Assembly (NCBI GenBank): GCA_964460035.1
Contig: CAYWPG010000003.1
Location: forward strand, 62,001 to 126,000
DNA from: CAYWPG01 sp964460035
GTDB taxonomy: Bacteria > Pseudomonadota > Gammaproteobacteria > Nitrococcales > AK92
DNA length: 64,000 bases
Direction of reading: 5' to 3'
Shown here: piece by piece, positions 34,795-43,524 of the stretch
Layout of the letters: each line of letters starts with the position of its first letter
How positions within the stretch are numbered: position 1 is the stretch's first letter
The notes under the pieces: generated by a model
Told to the model about the DNA's origin: nothing
What the model saw: only the letters and a program-made list of their open reading frames with translations
The model's database searches: none
Translations under genes and position numbers: made by a program

Positions 34795-34811
34795 AAACGA
34801 CCAGTTCGTTT
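34795..34811. promoter_or_regulatory. Perfect palindrome AAACGA-N5-TCGTTT in the divergent control region
   Basis: AAACGA-CCAGT-TCGTTT lies 67-83 bp before the DctP start. On the minus strand it follows TATAGA (a possible -10) by about 9 bp, so a bound repressor would block the operon. Perfect 6-bp arms with a 5-bp spacer fit a TetR-family dimer. The TetR gene at 26280 is a candidate owner; no second copy was noticed elsewhere by eye. Confidence 0.45.
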
Positions 34812-35243
34812 TTCTACTCTATAGTTAATGATGATACGCAAAAGATGAATTGTCTACCCGATCTTCGGGTAGCCGCCTCGGCAGCTGTGCGTGCAGTCTT
34901 ATCCCGCCTCTGCAGCGCCTCAGGTCAACCAGTGGTTAACGCGGGCTTAACTTTTTGCTTCTGGCCGGCCGGGAGGCTTGTTGCTATGACTGTGGAGCAG
35001 CGCCACACGCAGATCGTGCGATCTGCCCGCGGCATAAGACTCAAAAGAACGAAGAGGAAGGGCTGGCCATGCTGAACGCCCGGATCGCGAGCGGCCAAGC
35101 ATGTCGTAACTGTACCGCCGCCCGGGGCGCCGGCCGCTGGATCGCGATTAGGTATAACCACTGCTGCTGCGCCCGCGGCGGTGCACTGTGAAACACAGTC
35201 ATGGTCAGCAACCGCGACCACCAGTCTCAGAACGCCTAAAAGA
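34812..35243. other. Divergent intergenic region without a supported gene
   Basis: About 430 bp separate the control palindrome from the CoA-transferase start. Open frames of up to 156 codons cross it but have cysteine- and arginine-rich translations without domains. A short perfect hairpin ACTGTG-AAA-CACAGT lies near 35187. It must hold the promoter of the plus-strand operon, which I could not place. Confidence 0.5.
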
Positions 35244-36491
35244 ATGAACGACGCATCATTGCACTGGCCGCAACGCGGCTTCACGCCCGATGCCAAGGGC
35301 CCGTTACACGGCATCCGGGTATTGGATCTGTCCCGGCTGGTTGCCGGAAACATGCTCTCGTTGCAGCTGGCCGATTTCGGCGCCGATGTCATCAAGGTCG
35401 AGCCCTACCCTGCGGGCGACCCGCTGCGCGCCTGGACCGATGCGGGAGTATCGGCCTTCTGGAAAGTGTATGCGCGAAACAAGCGCAGCCTGGCGCTGAA
35501 CTTTCGCGCCGAGGGTGCGGCGGCGCTGCTGCGCCGGCTGATGCTGGCCTCCGACGCTGTGATCGAGAGCTTCCGGCCCGGCACGCTAGAGGCGATGGGG
35601 CTAGCCCCCGAGCAACTGCTCGAAAGCAATCCCAAGCTGATCGTGGTGCGCATAGCCGGCTTCGGCCAGACCGGCCCGTACTCGAGCAAGCCCGGCTTCG
35701 GCACCTTGGTGGAAGCCATGTCCGGCTTCGCCTCACGCAATGGGCATCCGGACCGCGAGCCGCTGCTGCCTCCCCTCGCGCTGGCCGATATGGTCGCCGG
35801 GCTGTACGGCGCTTTCGCAACTACCATCGCTTTGCGGGCACGGGAGCAGAACGGTAGCGGGCAGGTCGTGGACCTCTCGCTGCTCGAACCTATCGTGTCT
35901 ATCCTCGGTCCCGAGGCCGCGGCTTATGCCTTGACTGGCACCCCCAAGCCGCGAGTCGCCAACGGCTCTACCAGCGTAAGCCCGCGCAATGTCTACAAAA
36001 CCCGCGATGGCGGCTATATCGCCCTGTCGGGCTCAACGCAAAACATGGCGGAGCGCATCTTCACCGCGATCGGTCGCCCTGAACTCATCAACGACCCGCG
36101 CTACGCCACCAATGCCGAACGCGCCAAGCGTCGGCACGAGGTGGATGCCATAGTCGGCGACTGGATAGGCCAGCGCGATCGCGCCGAGGCGCTGGCTCAT
36201 TTCACCCGCCATGGCGTTACCGCCGCGCCCATTTACGACATCGCCGATATTCACCAGGACCCGCATTTCAAAGAGCGAGGGGTGTACGTCTCGGTGCCCG
36301 ATCGGGAGCTTGGCCAGATCGCCATGCACGACATCATCCCCCGTTTGTCCGCCACGCCTGGTGCGCTGCGCCGCCCGGCGCCCGCCCTTGGCGCCGACAC
36401 CCGTGAGGTGCTCTCGGAGCTCGGGCTGACCGCACAGGAAATCGCGGCAGCGCTGGACGCCGGCATCGTAGTCGCGGGAGATGTGTCATGA
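35244..36491 (+). CDS. CoA-transferase family III (CaiB/BaiF)
   Basis: This 415-residue enzyme transfers CoA between carboxylic acids, and would activate the imported acid. It has GIRVLDLSRLVAGNM, FGADVIKVEP, and the aspartate in ALADMVAGLYGAF that forms the acyl anhydride in this family. I chose the ATG at 35244 (MNDASLH) although its ribosome binding site is weak; the frame is open 21 codons further up. It is the first gene of a seven-gene plus-strand operon and overlaps the lyase gene by ATGA. Confidence 0.88.
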   Translation: MNDASLHWPQRGFTPDAKGPLHGIRVLDLSRLVAGNMLSLQLADFGADVIKVEPYPAGDPLRAWTDAGVSAFWKVYARNKRSLALNFRAEGAAALLRRLMLASDAVIESFRPGTLEAMGLAPEQLLESNPKLIVVRIAGFGQTGPYSSKPGFGTLVEAMSGFASRNGHPDREPLLPPLALADMVAGLYGAFATTIALRAREQNGSGQVVDLSLLEPIVSILGPEAAAYALTGTPKPRVANGSTSVSPRNVYKTRDGGYIALSGSTQNMAERIFTAIGRPELINDPRYATNAERAKRRHEVDAIVGDWIGQRDRAEALAHFTRHGVTAAPIYDIADIHQDPHFKERGVYVSVPDRELGQIAMHDIIPRLSATPGALRRPAPALGADTREVLSELGLTAQEIAAALDAGIVVAGDVS

Positions 36492-37369
36492 TCGCCTCCC
36501 GCCGTCTTCCGCGCTGGCGATCGCTGCTCTTCGTGCCGGCCAACAACGAGCGCTTCCTGGCCAAGTGCGCGGATAGGGGGGCCGATGCGCTGATCCTGGA
36601 CCTGGAGGACAGCGTTCCGGCCGTCGAGAAGGCCGCCGCCCGAGCACGCTGTAGCGAAGCCATCCAGGAGCTGCGCGACGCGTCAGCGGACCTGATCGTG
36701 CGTATCAACTCGCCGCTGCGGCTTGCCGTGCCCGATCTTGAGGCAGTGGTACGCCCCGGGCTGCGGGCCGTGATGGTGCCAAAATGCCTTAGCGGCGAGC
36801 ATCTGCAGCTGCTCAGCGAGCTGGTGGAAGAGCTGGAACGGGAGCGCCAAATAACGCCCGGCAGCATAGGCTTCGTGCCTATCATCGAGACGCCGCGCGC
36901 TTACTTGCGCATGGACCGTATTGCCGCGCTCGAGCCGCGTTGCCTCGCGCTCACTTTAGGCGGCGAGGACTTCTCCAATCACCTCGGCATGGAGCCCGGA
37001 GCCGACACTCTGCTCCTGCCCAAGCAGCAAGTAGTCATCGCCGCACGCGCCAGCGGCGTGGTTCCGTTAGGGCTGCTGGACTCGATCGCCAACTATGGCG
37101 ATACCGAACACGTGCGCGAGGTAGCCCGGCGGTCGGCCCGTTTCGGCTTCGAAGGCGCTGCCTGCGTGCACCCAGCGCTGGTGCCGATTCTCAACGAGGC
37201 GTTTACCCCTTCGAATGAGGCCATCGAGTGGGCACAGCAGGTCATAGAAGCGCTGACCGCCGCTCAGGCCCAAGGCTTGGGCACGGCACGGTTGAACGGA
37301 ACGATGATAGACGAGCCGATCGCGGCACGTGCTCGCCGCATATTGCAAAGAGCCGGGAGCAGCGAATGA
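36488..37369 (+). CDS. HpcH/HpaI/CitE-family CoA-ester lyase
   Basis: This 293-residue TIM-barrel protein has RSLLFVPANNERFL, LILDLEDSVP, RINSPL, PIIETPRAY and the Mg2+-binding GGEDFSNHLG, all signatures of CitE-like malyl/citramalyl-CoA lyases. It would cleave or form a carbon-carbon bond in a hydroxyacyl-CoA, possibly also with thioesterase action. Its ATG overlaps the CoA-transferase stop, so the two are coupled, which fits activation followed by cleavage. Confidence 0.87.
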   Translation: MIASRRLPRWRSLLFVPANNERFLAKCADRGADALILDLEDSVPAVEKAAARARCSEAIQELRDASADLIVRINSPLRLAVPDLEAVVRPGLRAVMVPKCLSGEHLQLLSELVEELERERQITPGSIGFVPIIETPRAYLRMDRIAALEPRCLALTLGGEDFSNHLGMEPGADTLLLPKQQVVIAARASGVVPLGLLDSIANYGDTEHVREVARRSARFGFEGAACVHPALVPILNEAFTPSNEAIEWAQQVIEALTAAQAQGLGTARLNGTMIDEPIAARARRILQRAGSSE

Positions 37370-37516
37370 GTCCTCGCAAACGCCGCCGCTGCCCGCGCCC
37401 CGAATTGCCGACGGCATTGGCGGCGCTGCATCGGTTCCCCGTAGTCCGCACGGAACATCCCGCTTGAGATACACGTCGGGTTCGCGCCCGAGCAGCTTGT
37501 TAAAGGCTACGAACGC

Positions 37517-38500
37517 ATGAAACACATTCTCGAACAGCTCGAAATTCCAGCCCTGGTCGCGCCTATGTTCCTGGTTTCCAACCCGGCCATGACCGTAGCG
37601 GCTTGCTCCGAAGGCATCATGGGCAGCTTTCCGGCGCACGGCACGCGCACCCGAGAGGTCTTCGAGCAATGGCTGATCGAAACCACCACCGCGCTGGAAC
37701 GCCTGCGCGAACGCTCAGACGGCCGCAAGATCGCGCCATTCGCGGTGAATCTGGTAGTGCATCCGTCGAACGCCCGTCGCGACGGCGATCTGGAGCTGTG
37801 CATCAAGTACCGCGTGCCGGTGGTACTTACCTCCAAAGGCGCGCCGGGCGACATAGTCAAGCGCATACACGACTACGGGGGCGTCGTATTGCACGACGTC
37901 GCGAACCGGCGGCATGCCGAAAAAGCGCTGGAGGCCGGCGTGGATGGCGTTATTGCGGTAGCAGGCGGCGCTGGCGGCCATACCGGCACCATCAACCCGT
38001 TCGCGTTAATGAACGAAATCCGCCAGATTCACGATGGCATCGTGGTGCTGGCCGGCGGCATGACCACCGGGCGCGACATTCTCGCCGCGCAGGCCATGGG
38101 AGCCGATCTTGCGTACCTAGGCACCCGTTTCATCGCCACCCGCGAGTCGGGCGCCTCCGATGGCCACAAGCAAATGATCCTCGACTCGCGAGCCACGGAC
38201 ATTTTCCTGAGCGATGCCATCGACGGCGCTCCAGCCAACTGGCTGACCAAGAGTCTGCTCGCCGCCGGCATAGATCTCGATGTGCTGCGCACCACGCTGC
38301 CTGGCGAGATCATTCCGGCCGAAGAAACTAAAAAGCGCTGGAAGGATATCTGGACCGCCGGGCACGGCGTGGGCAATATCCATGATATACCCACCACCGC
38401 CGAGCTCTGCCGCCGGCTCAAAGCGGAATACCACGCAGCGAAAGCGATGCTGCGCCGCTTGACAGAGGAACCGGCCCAGATCGAAAGCGCCATCACTTAA
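37517..38500 (+). CDS. Nitronate monooxygenase-like flavoprotein (second copy in the cluster)
   Basis: This 327-residue FMN TIM barrel has PALVAPMFLVSNP at the start, NLVVHPSN, VAVAGGAGGHTGTINPFAL with the conserved histidine, and GTRFIATRESGAS. It is clearly distinct from the protein encoded at 27221, so each of the two divergent operons has its own member. The real substrate could be an acyl-CoA or quinone-like compound. It is the third gene of the plus-strand operon, 147 bp after the lyase. Confidence 0.83.
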   Translation: MKHILEQLEIPALVAPMFLVSNPAMTVAACSEGIMGSFPAHGTRTREVFEQWLIETTTALERLRERSDGRKIAPFAVNLVVHPSNARRDGDLELCIKYRVPVVLTSKGAPGDIVKRIHDYGGVVLHDVANRRHAEKALEAGVDGVIAVAGGAGGHTGTINPFALMNEIRQIHDGIVVLAGGMTTGRDILAAQAMGADLAYLGTRFIATRESGASDGHKQMILDSRATDIFLSDAIDGAPANWLTKSLLAAGIDLDVLRTTLPGEIIPAEETKKRWKDIWTAGHGVGNIHDIPTTAELCRRLKAEYHAAKAMLRRLTEEPAQIESAIT

Positions 38501-38516
38501 GGGGGGACAGCAATCT

Positions 38517-39275
38517 ATGGACATGGGACTGAAAGGCAAGACCGCCGTAGTAACCGGCGGCAGCAAGGGCATAGGCCGCGCCATCGCGCTAGGCTTGGCT
38601 GCCGAGGGCGTCGACGTCGCGATCTGCGCCCGCAACGAGGAGCAGCTACGCGCCGCCGAGCGGAAAATCCTCGAATACGGCGTGAAGGCCTATGCCGCAA
38701 CCTGCGATGTGGGTGATGCTGCGGCGCTGGAGACGTTTCTCGACAACGCACGGGCACAGCTGGGACGCATCGACATCCTGGTAAACAATGTCTCCGCGCT
38801 AGGCGGCGGACGCAACGATCTGGCCGCGTGGGAAGGCAACATCAACCTCGACCTGATGGCCTCGGTACGGGCGGCGAACAAGGTAATCCCCTGGATGAAG
38901 GAAGCCGGTAGCGGCAACATCATCTTCATCTCCTCCATCTCCGGGCTGAAAGGCGGCGGCTCGGGCCCCTACTCGGCTATCAAGGCGGCATTGATCAGCT
39001 ACTCGAAGACGCTCGCCCTCACCTTGGCCGACAAAGGCATCCGCGTGAACACGATCGCGCCCGGCTCCATCGAGTTCCCCGGCGGCGTGTGGGATCAGGC
39101 ACGCAAGCACAATCCCGAGCGCTATCACTCCACTCTGGCTGTTATCCCTTCGGGCCGGATGGGGCGCCCGGAAGAAGTCGCCAACGTAGCCATATTCCTG
39201 GCCTCGGAACGCGCGAGCTGGGTTACCGGAGCGTGCATTCCTGTCGATGGCGGCCAGTACAAAGGCAACCACTAA
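38517..39275 (+). CDS. Short-chain dehydrogenase/reductase
   Basis: This 252-residue SDR has AVVTGGSKGIGRAIALGL with an ICARNE strand end (Arg, suggesting NADP), NNVSALGGG in place of NNAG, SSISG and the catalytic YSAIK. It ends with the usual WVTGACIPVDGGQY. GGGGGGAC-type purines precede the ATG. It is 16 bp after the NMO-like gene and 12 bp before the first CMD-like gene. Confidence 0.86.
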   Translation: MDMGLKGKTAVVTGGSKGIGRAIALGLAAEGVDVAICARNEEQLRAAERKILEYGVKAYAATCDVGDAAALETFLDNARAQLGRIDILVNNVSALGGGRNDLAAWEGNINLDLMASVRAANKVIPWMKEAGSGNIIFISSISGLKGGGSGPYSAIKAALISYSKTLALTLADKGIRVNTIAPGSIEFPGGVWDQARKHNPERYHSTLAVIPSGRMGRPEEVANVAIFLASERASWVTGACIPVDGGQYKGNH

Positions 39276-39287
39276 GGAGCCCTCATA

Positions 39288-39827
39288 ATGCCTCGTATAC
39301 CGCTCGTTGCCAGCGACCAGATACCCGGCGAGGCAAAAGAAGTGCTTGACCGGCGCGCCAAAGCGCGCGGTCAGGCGCGCATCTCCGAGCTGTTCCGGCT
39401 ACTGGCCAACGATCCGCCGCTGGCGGCAGCCTTCGCCGAGCAGAACATGCGGCTCTACGATTCGCTGCCCATAGACGCCGCGATCCGTGAGGCGCTGATC
39501 ATCCGCATCGCCAATCTGCTGCATGCGCCTTACGTGCACGCGGCGCATGCGGATATAGGCCGTCGCGAGGGCTTGAGCGAGCGGCAGATCGCGGCGCTGA
39601 GCGATCACGGCTATCGCCATGGCGAGCTGTTCACACCCGAGCAGATACGCTTGATCGAATTCGCCGAACAGGTCGTGCGCGCGCCTGCGGAAGTGGACGA
39701 TAGGCTGTGCGAGGAGCTGATCGGCGCCTACGGCGAGCGCGGCTTCATGGCCATCGCGATGTTATGCGCTCAGTACACCTCGGCCAGCGTCTTCACCACC
39801 GTCATGAAACTCTCCTTCACCCCTTGA
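39288..39827 (+). CDS. Carboxymuconolactone decarboxylase family protein (first copy)
   Basis: This 179-residue all-helical protein has the CMD core ALIIRIANLLHAPYVHAAHADIGRREGLSERQIAAL. The CxxC pair of AhpD-type peroxidases is absent; the motif has histidines (HAPYVHAAH), so a lyase/decarboxylase-like or tautomerase-like activity is more likely than a peroxidase. AAGGAG lies upstream of the ATG. A second CMD-like gene closes the same operon. Confidence 0.82.
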   Translation: MPRIPLVASDQIPGEAKEVLDRRAKARGQARISELFRLLANDPPLAAAFAEQNMRLYDSLPIDAAIREALIIRIANLLHAPYVHAAHADIGRREGLSERQIAALSDHGYRHGELFTPEQIRLIEFAEQVVRAPAEVDDRLCEELIGAYGERGFMAIAMLCAQYTSASVFTTVMKLSFTP

Positions 39828-39874
39828 GCGCGCTCTGTGGCGTGCACGCCCCTAGCCTCAGCGCTCAAGTAGCT

Positions 39875-40783
39875 ATGATGAAACCGAGCAGGTCCGAATT
39901 TCTCGACATCTTTGGCCACCGGCATCACATCCGCCGCTGGGGCGATCCCGACGCGCCGTTGCTGGTATTCCTCCATGGCTGGCAGGATACCTCCGCCACA
40001 TTCCAGTTCGTAGTCGACGCCCTACGCCAGGACTGGTCCGTCATAGCCCCCGACTGGCCGGGCTACGGTCTCTCGCACTGGCACCAGCGGCAGTACTGGA
40101 TGTACGAAGACGTGGCGATACTCGACGCCGTACTCGAGCACTACTCCGCCGACCAGCCAGTACGGCTGGTCGGGCATAGTTACGGCGGGCAGGTTGCCAC
40201 GCTATACGCTGCATCACGGCCGGAGCGCGTGTCGCACTACATCAACCTGGAAGGCTTCGGCCCGCGGCAGCAGACGCTTGCAGATGCACCGGCGAACATC
40301 AGGGGCTGGCTGGACCGCGCCAAGCGCGGCATGCGCGCCACCACCTACCGGGATCACGTGGCACTCGCCCAGCGCCTGCGCGCCGCGAATCCGCGCCTTA
40401 CGGCCGACCGCGCCGAGTTCCTCGCCAGGCACCTTGGACTGCCGCAGCCGAGCGGGCGCATCCAACTGGCAATAGATCCGTGGCGGCGTATCCGCACTTT
40501 TCCGCTCTCCTTCCCGGCCGCGGAATTCTTCCAAACCATGCTGCGCGCCATAGGGGCACCGGCGCTGTGGCTGCACGGCGACGACTCGCACTACATGCGC
40601 GACGTCTTCCCCGACCGTCAAAGCTACCAGGAGCGCCTGCAGTGCCTGCGCGCCGGCAACGACGCCGTGATCGACAACGCGGGCCACAACCTTCAGCACG
40701 ATCAGCCGGAACGGGTAGCCGAGCTAATCGAAACGTTCCTGCTAAGCGCACCGGCAAAGGGTGCCCCCACCGACGGTCGCTGA
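39875..40783 (+). CDS. Alpha/beta hydrolase
   Basis: This 302-residue hydrolase has LVFLHGWQDTS (oxyanion region), the nucleophile elbow GHSYGG near residue 101, and the C-terminal DNAGHNLQHDQPE with the catalytic histidine. It could be an esterase, lactonase or ring-cleavage C-C hydrolase; the cluster context makes a lactonase or C-C hydrolase attractive (inference). The start is one of two adjacent ATGs at 39875 and 39878 with a poor ribosome binding site. An ORF running back into the CMD gene is not supported. Confidence 0.84.
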   Translation: MMKPSRSEFLDIFGHRHHIRRWGDPDAPLLVFLHGWQDTSATFQFVVDALRQDWSVIAPDWPGYGLSHWHQRQYWMYEDVAILDAVLEHYSADQPVRLVGHSYGGQVATLYAASRPERVSHYINLEGFGPRQQTLADAPANIRGWLDRAKRGMRATTYRDHVALAQRLRAANPRLTADRAEFLARHLGLPQPSGRIQLAIDPWRRIRTFPLSFPAAEFFQTMLRAIGAPALWLHGDDSHYMRDVFPDRQSYQERLQCLRAGNDAVIDNAGHNLQHDQPERVAELIETFLLSAPAKGAPTDGR

Positions 40784-40912
40784 CATCCTACCCGCAACAG
40801 CGCAACGCGCGCTGGCATGCAACCCCGACGTTATCGCTACCAGCGGCAAACGCAGGACTCTGCCAGGAGCCCTGCAGCGCTGCTACAGACTTACAACCAG
40901 GAGGAGGTCCTT

Positions 40913-41488
40913 ATGTCCCGTTTGACGCCACTGAGCATGGAGGAATTGAGTGCCGATCAGCGAGCCGTGCTCGATGCCATCAACGCCGGTCCGCGCGGCA
41001 AAAGAGGCCAGATCGGGCTTATCGGCCCTTTCGGTGTATGGGTACGTGCTCCGCGTCTGGGTATGCCGGCGCAAAACCTGGGCGCCAGCCTGCGCTTCGA
41101 AACGTCGCTGCCGCAGAGCCTCAAAGAAATCGCCATCTGCACCGTAGGCGCTCACTACCGGGCGAAGTTCGAGTTCGCCGCCCATGCTCCGCTGGCCATC
41201 GCTGCAGGCGTGGCTCCCCCCGTTATCGAAGCGATCCGACTCGGGGAAACGCCTGATTTCGACAAGGACGACGAGGAACTCAGCTATCGCGTAGCCACCG
41301 AACTGCTTGAGCAGCATGGCCTCAGTAACGCCACCTACGCCAGAGCGAAAGAAACCTTCGGCGAGAACGGCCTGATCGAGCTGGTAACGGTTATCGGCTA
41401 CTACTGCATGGTTTCGCTGACGCTAAACGCCTTTCAGATACCCTTGCCGGAAACGATGGACGACCCGTTCCCTGAACAACAGACCTGA
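40913..41488 (+). CDS. Carboxymuconolactone decarboxylase family protein (second copy)
   Basis: This 191-residue protein has the CMD core KEIAICTVGAHYRAKFEFAAHAPLAIAAGV, again without a CxxC pair. I chose the ATG at 40913 (MSRLTPL) because AGGAGGAGG lies 6 nt upstream; the longer frame is unsupported. It is longer than AhpD and resembles the CMD-like proteins found in terpenoid and aromatic degradation clusters. It ends the plus-strand operon. Confidence 0.82.
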   Translation: MSRLTPLSMEELSADQRAVLDAINAGPRGKRGQIGLIGPFGVWVRAPRLGMPAQNLGASLRFETSLPQSLKEIAICTVGAHYRAKFEFAAHAPLAIAAGVAPPVIEAIRLGETPDFDKDDEELSYRVATELLEQHGLSNATYARAKETFGENGLIELVTVIGYYCMVSLTLNAFQIPLPETMDDPFPEQQT

Positions 41489-41574
41489 GCCGCAGCGCTC
41501 ACGCGCCTGCGGGCATTACCGCAAGATCACCCGTAGACCTGGAAGCCCCGTTCGATACGACAAGCCTCAACCCA

Positions 41575-41594
41575 CGCGCCCCTGCCGGGGCGCG
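41575..41594 (+). terminator. Hairpin after the plus-strand catabolic operon
   Basis: CGCGCCCC-TGCC-GGGGCGCG is a perfect 8-bp stem 86 nt after the last stop of the operon. There is no U-run. It probably marks the transcript end. Confidence 0.5.
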
Positions 41595-41697
41595 CCCAAT
41601 CTGATCGAGCTGAAAGCACCAACGCCTCAGAACGCATAGCCGCGAGAAGCAACGATGTTATGCTCAACAATCGGTTTCTTCATTGCAGAGGCAGCAG

Positions 41698-41832
41698 ATG
41701 GAAAAGTTCCTCTTGGGGACTCTGTTCGTCATCCTCAGCCTAGTCTTTCTAGGCCTGACCTTCGGTCTGGGCAGCATGCTGGCCGATCTTGCCACTTGCA
41801 TAACATGCACGAGCAAGCGCCCTAAGCGCTAA
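41698..41832 (+). CDS. Small single-span membrane protein (44 residues)
   Basis: This frame begins ATG GAA AAG with AGAGG 8 nt upstream and encodes 44 residues. There is a charged start (MEK), one strong hydrophobic segment (about residues 4-30) and a short tail with CITC and a basic end (KRPKR). It has its own hairpin upstream and no close neighbour on its strand. The composition is far from a random frame. I do not recognise the family. The CxxC in the tail could bind metal or form a disulfide. Confidence 0.5.
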   Translation: MEKFLLGTLFVILSLVFLGLTFGLGSMLADLATCITCTSKRPKR

Positions 41833-41833
41833 T

Positions 41834-42000
41834 TCAGGGCTCATCTCGCCTTACCGGCAAAGCCGCTTTAATCTTCAAGAAGAAGGGGGCGGTATCGCAA
41901 AGCGATAGACCGCGCTTGACGAACTTAATGCGGTTAATCATGCCTTTGAGCGTGCGGGTATTCAGGCCATAGCGCGTGCCAGCAAGTGTCTTCCTAGCTG
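41834..42000 (-). pseudogene. Remnant of a transposase C-terminus (ISL3-like)
   Basis: A minus-strand frame reads GLNTRTLKGMINRIKFVKRG then FFLKIKAALP. This resembles the end of ISL3-family transposases (LNTG-EGINNRIK-IKR-YGFRD--YFFLKI, from memory). The usual catalytic glutamate region is altered (LKGMIN for LEGINN), and the rest of the transposase is missing upstream. It is therefore a decayed fragment. No terminal inverted repeats were found. Confidence 0.5.
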
Positions 42001-42464
42001 GGATTATTACCGCCGTTTCTTGAGTTGTGTTTTGCCCCGGCAACTGGTTTTCAGCGACTGATTGGCTGCAGCAAATTCCTACAAATTTGGCACGTGATGC
42101 GAGACGAAAAAGCATGTGGCGTCCTGCCGCCCCAAGCCAGGCGCGGCTCAAGCGATAACTCAACCGCGTCGTGACCGGCCCGGCGTGATTCGCCAACGAC
42201 AAGACAACTTGCGAGCATACTGAGGCAGGCGGCCTGACTTACGCTTCAGCGCGGCGTCCGCGGCCGTCTTACCTGCGAGGTTGGACAACACGCCGCTTGC
42301 TGATCGCCCAGCCGAACCCGGGACCGCTTCGAACGATAGGTCTCGCTGACGTGGTCGATAGCGCAAAGCCGGTTTTATTGTCGGCGGCCGGCTAGTTGAA
42401 TCACCGTCGAAGACAGTGAGATGTTCGTTACTAGCTTTATTTCGACTCTCAAAGGGGGTGACGA
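42001..42464. other. Degraded intergenic stretch, no supported gene
   Basis: About 460 bp between the transposase scrap and the antitoxin gene. Small open frames exist on both strands without domains or ribosome binding sites. A toxin gene of the RelE/ParE type, which normally precedes this antitoxin family, was looked for and not found. The stretch is likely mobile-element debris. Confidence 0.45.
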
Positions 42465-42836
42465 ATGAGTGTGACCATCATCAGAAAGAACGGCTGCCCG
42501 GAATGGGCGGTCATCCCCTACGAGGACTACGCCAAAATGCTCATGGCCCTGGAAGACAAGATCGATGCGGCAAAGGTTAAGAACGTGCTGGCGCGGATTT
42601 CCAGCGGCGACGAGGAACTCATCCCTGCCGACCTCGTCGAGCGGTTGCTGACTGAAAATCCTTATCGGGTCTGGCGCGAATACCGTGGCCTCTCGCAGCA
42701 AGAGATAGCCGCTGCAGCAGGAGTCAGTCCTGCCTACATCTCTCAGCTGGAGAGTGGCGAACGCTCTAACCCGCCCCGTGATGTGGTAGCGGCTATCGCC
42801 CAAAAGCTGGGCATCGATGTCGACGATCTTGAGTAG
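42465..42836 (+). CDS. Orphan antitoxin: Phd-like N-terminus with XRE helix-turn-helix
   Basis: This 123-residue protein begins SVTIIRKNGCPEWAVIPYEDY, the opening of the antitoxins that pair with RelE/ParE toxins. It ends with an XRE helix-turn-helix (LSQQEIAAAAGVSPAYISQLESGER, residues 75-99). AAAGGGGGTGA is a good ribosome binding site. No toxin gene is adjacent on either side, so it is a solitary antitoxin or regulator. It sits in the small mobile-DNA scar next to tRNA-Glu. Confidence 0.8.
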   Translation: MSVTIIRKNGCPEWAVIPYEDYAKMLMALEDKIDAAKVKNVLARISSGDEELIPADLVERLLTENPYRVWREYRGLSQQEIAAAAGVSPAYISQLESGERSNPPRDVVAAIAQKLGIDVDDLE

Positions 42837-42910
42837 CCTCCCCTCCTAAGGCCTCGACAAAGGAGGCTCGTCGCGCTTTATAGAGGAAGGCTAAGGCCGT
42901 CCTGGGGTGA

Positions 42911-43417
42911 AGCTGTCGCGGTGCGCAACAAGAAGAACTGCAGCTGATTTACACGCATAGATATGGCGATAAGCGGTGGATTTGGCAGCTGTTTGCCAAC
43001 ACTGGATTGCGGCGCAGCGCGGGCCTGATGCTCAGGAAGGAGTGGGACTTAGGCGACTGGCTGCGGATTCTCTCAGAGGGATCGGCGCGTACCAAGTCCG
43101 GCAAGTGGCGCGAGGTGCCGATTAGTGCGGGCACCCGCAAGGCGCTGGATAGGCTCGGGGAGACAAACGGGTATGTGCTGCCACGCATGACACCGCGCTC
43201 GCTAACGCGAGAGTTTGCGCGCTGCCTCGCTCGCATCCCTCTGAATGGGACGCTGCACTGCCTGCGGCACACGTTCTGTTCGCACCTCGTTATGCAGGGT
43301 GTTCCGCTACGGACGGTCCAGATATTGGCCGGCCATTCATCATTTGCGGTGACTGAGAGGTATGCACACCTAGCGCCCGACTACCTGACCAATGCCCTGT
43401 CCGCGTTCCATATATAG
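42911..43417 (+). pseudogene. Truncated tyrosine recombinase (integrase catalytic domain only)
   Basis: The frame is open from 42911 after a TGA and has no ATG or GTG before the domain; TTG at 43007 would cut the domain. It holds the catalytic domain of a phage-type integrase: first arginine in NTGLRR, lysine region TKSGKWREVPI, LRHTFCSHLV (HxxR), LAGHSSFAVTERYAHL with the histidine and the nucleophilic tyrosine. The N-terminal arm- and core-binding domains are gone. The end lies 108 bp from the 3' end of tRNA-Glu, the usual place for an island integrase, so this is probably the remains of an element integrated there. Confidence 0.75.
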
Positions 43418-43486
43418 CTGACCGGGCTGTGCTACCTGTGCTATTGCCGTGCTAAAACGTGGCGCAATATGGCAACCACAAAGAAA

Positions 43487-43516
43487 AACGGCTTAGCGTA
43501 AACCCGCTAAGCCGTT
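43487..43516 (-). terminator. Rho-independent terminator of tRNA-Glu
   Basis: Arms AACGGCTTAGCG (43487-43498) and CGCTAAGCCGTT (43505-43516) are perfect over 12 bp. On the minus strand the stem is followed by a T-run (TTTTTC) from the end of the second arm, 9 nt after the tRNA CCA end. It can also end the truncated integrase transcript. Confidence 0.85.
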
Positions 43517-43524
43517 GATTTATG

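Noticed and set aside
34925..35395. Open frames of up to 156 codons in the divergent control region at 35 kb
   Set aside because: Cys/Arg-rich translations without motifs, overlapping the CoA-transferase start; not supported.
42001..42464. Possible RelE/ParE toxin upstream of the antitoxin
   Set aside because: Both strands were read for the toxin C-terminal pattern and none was found.
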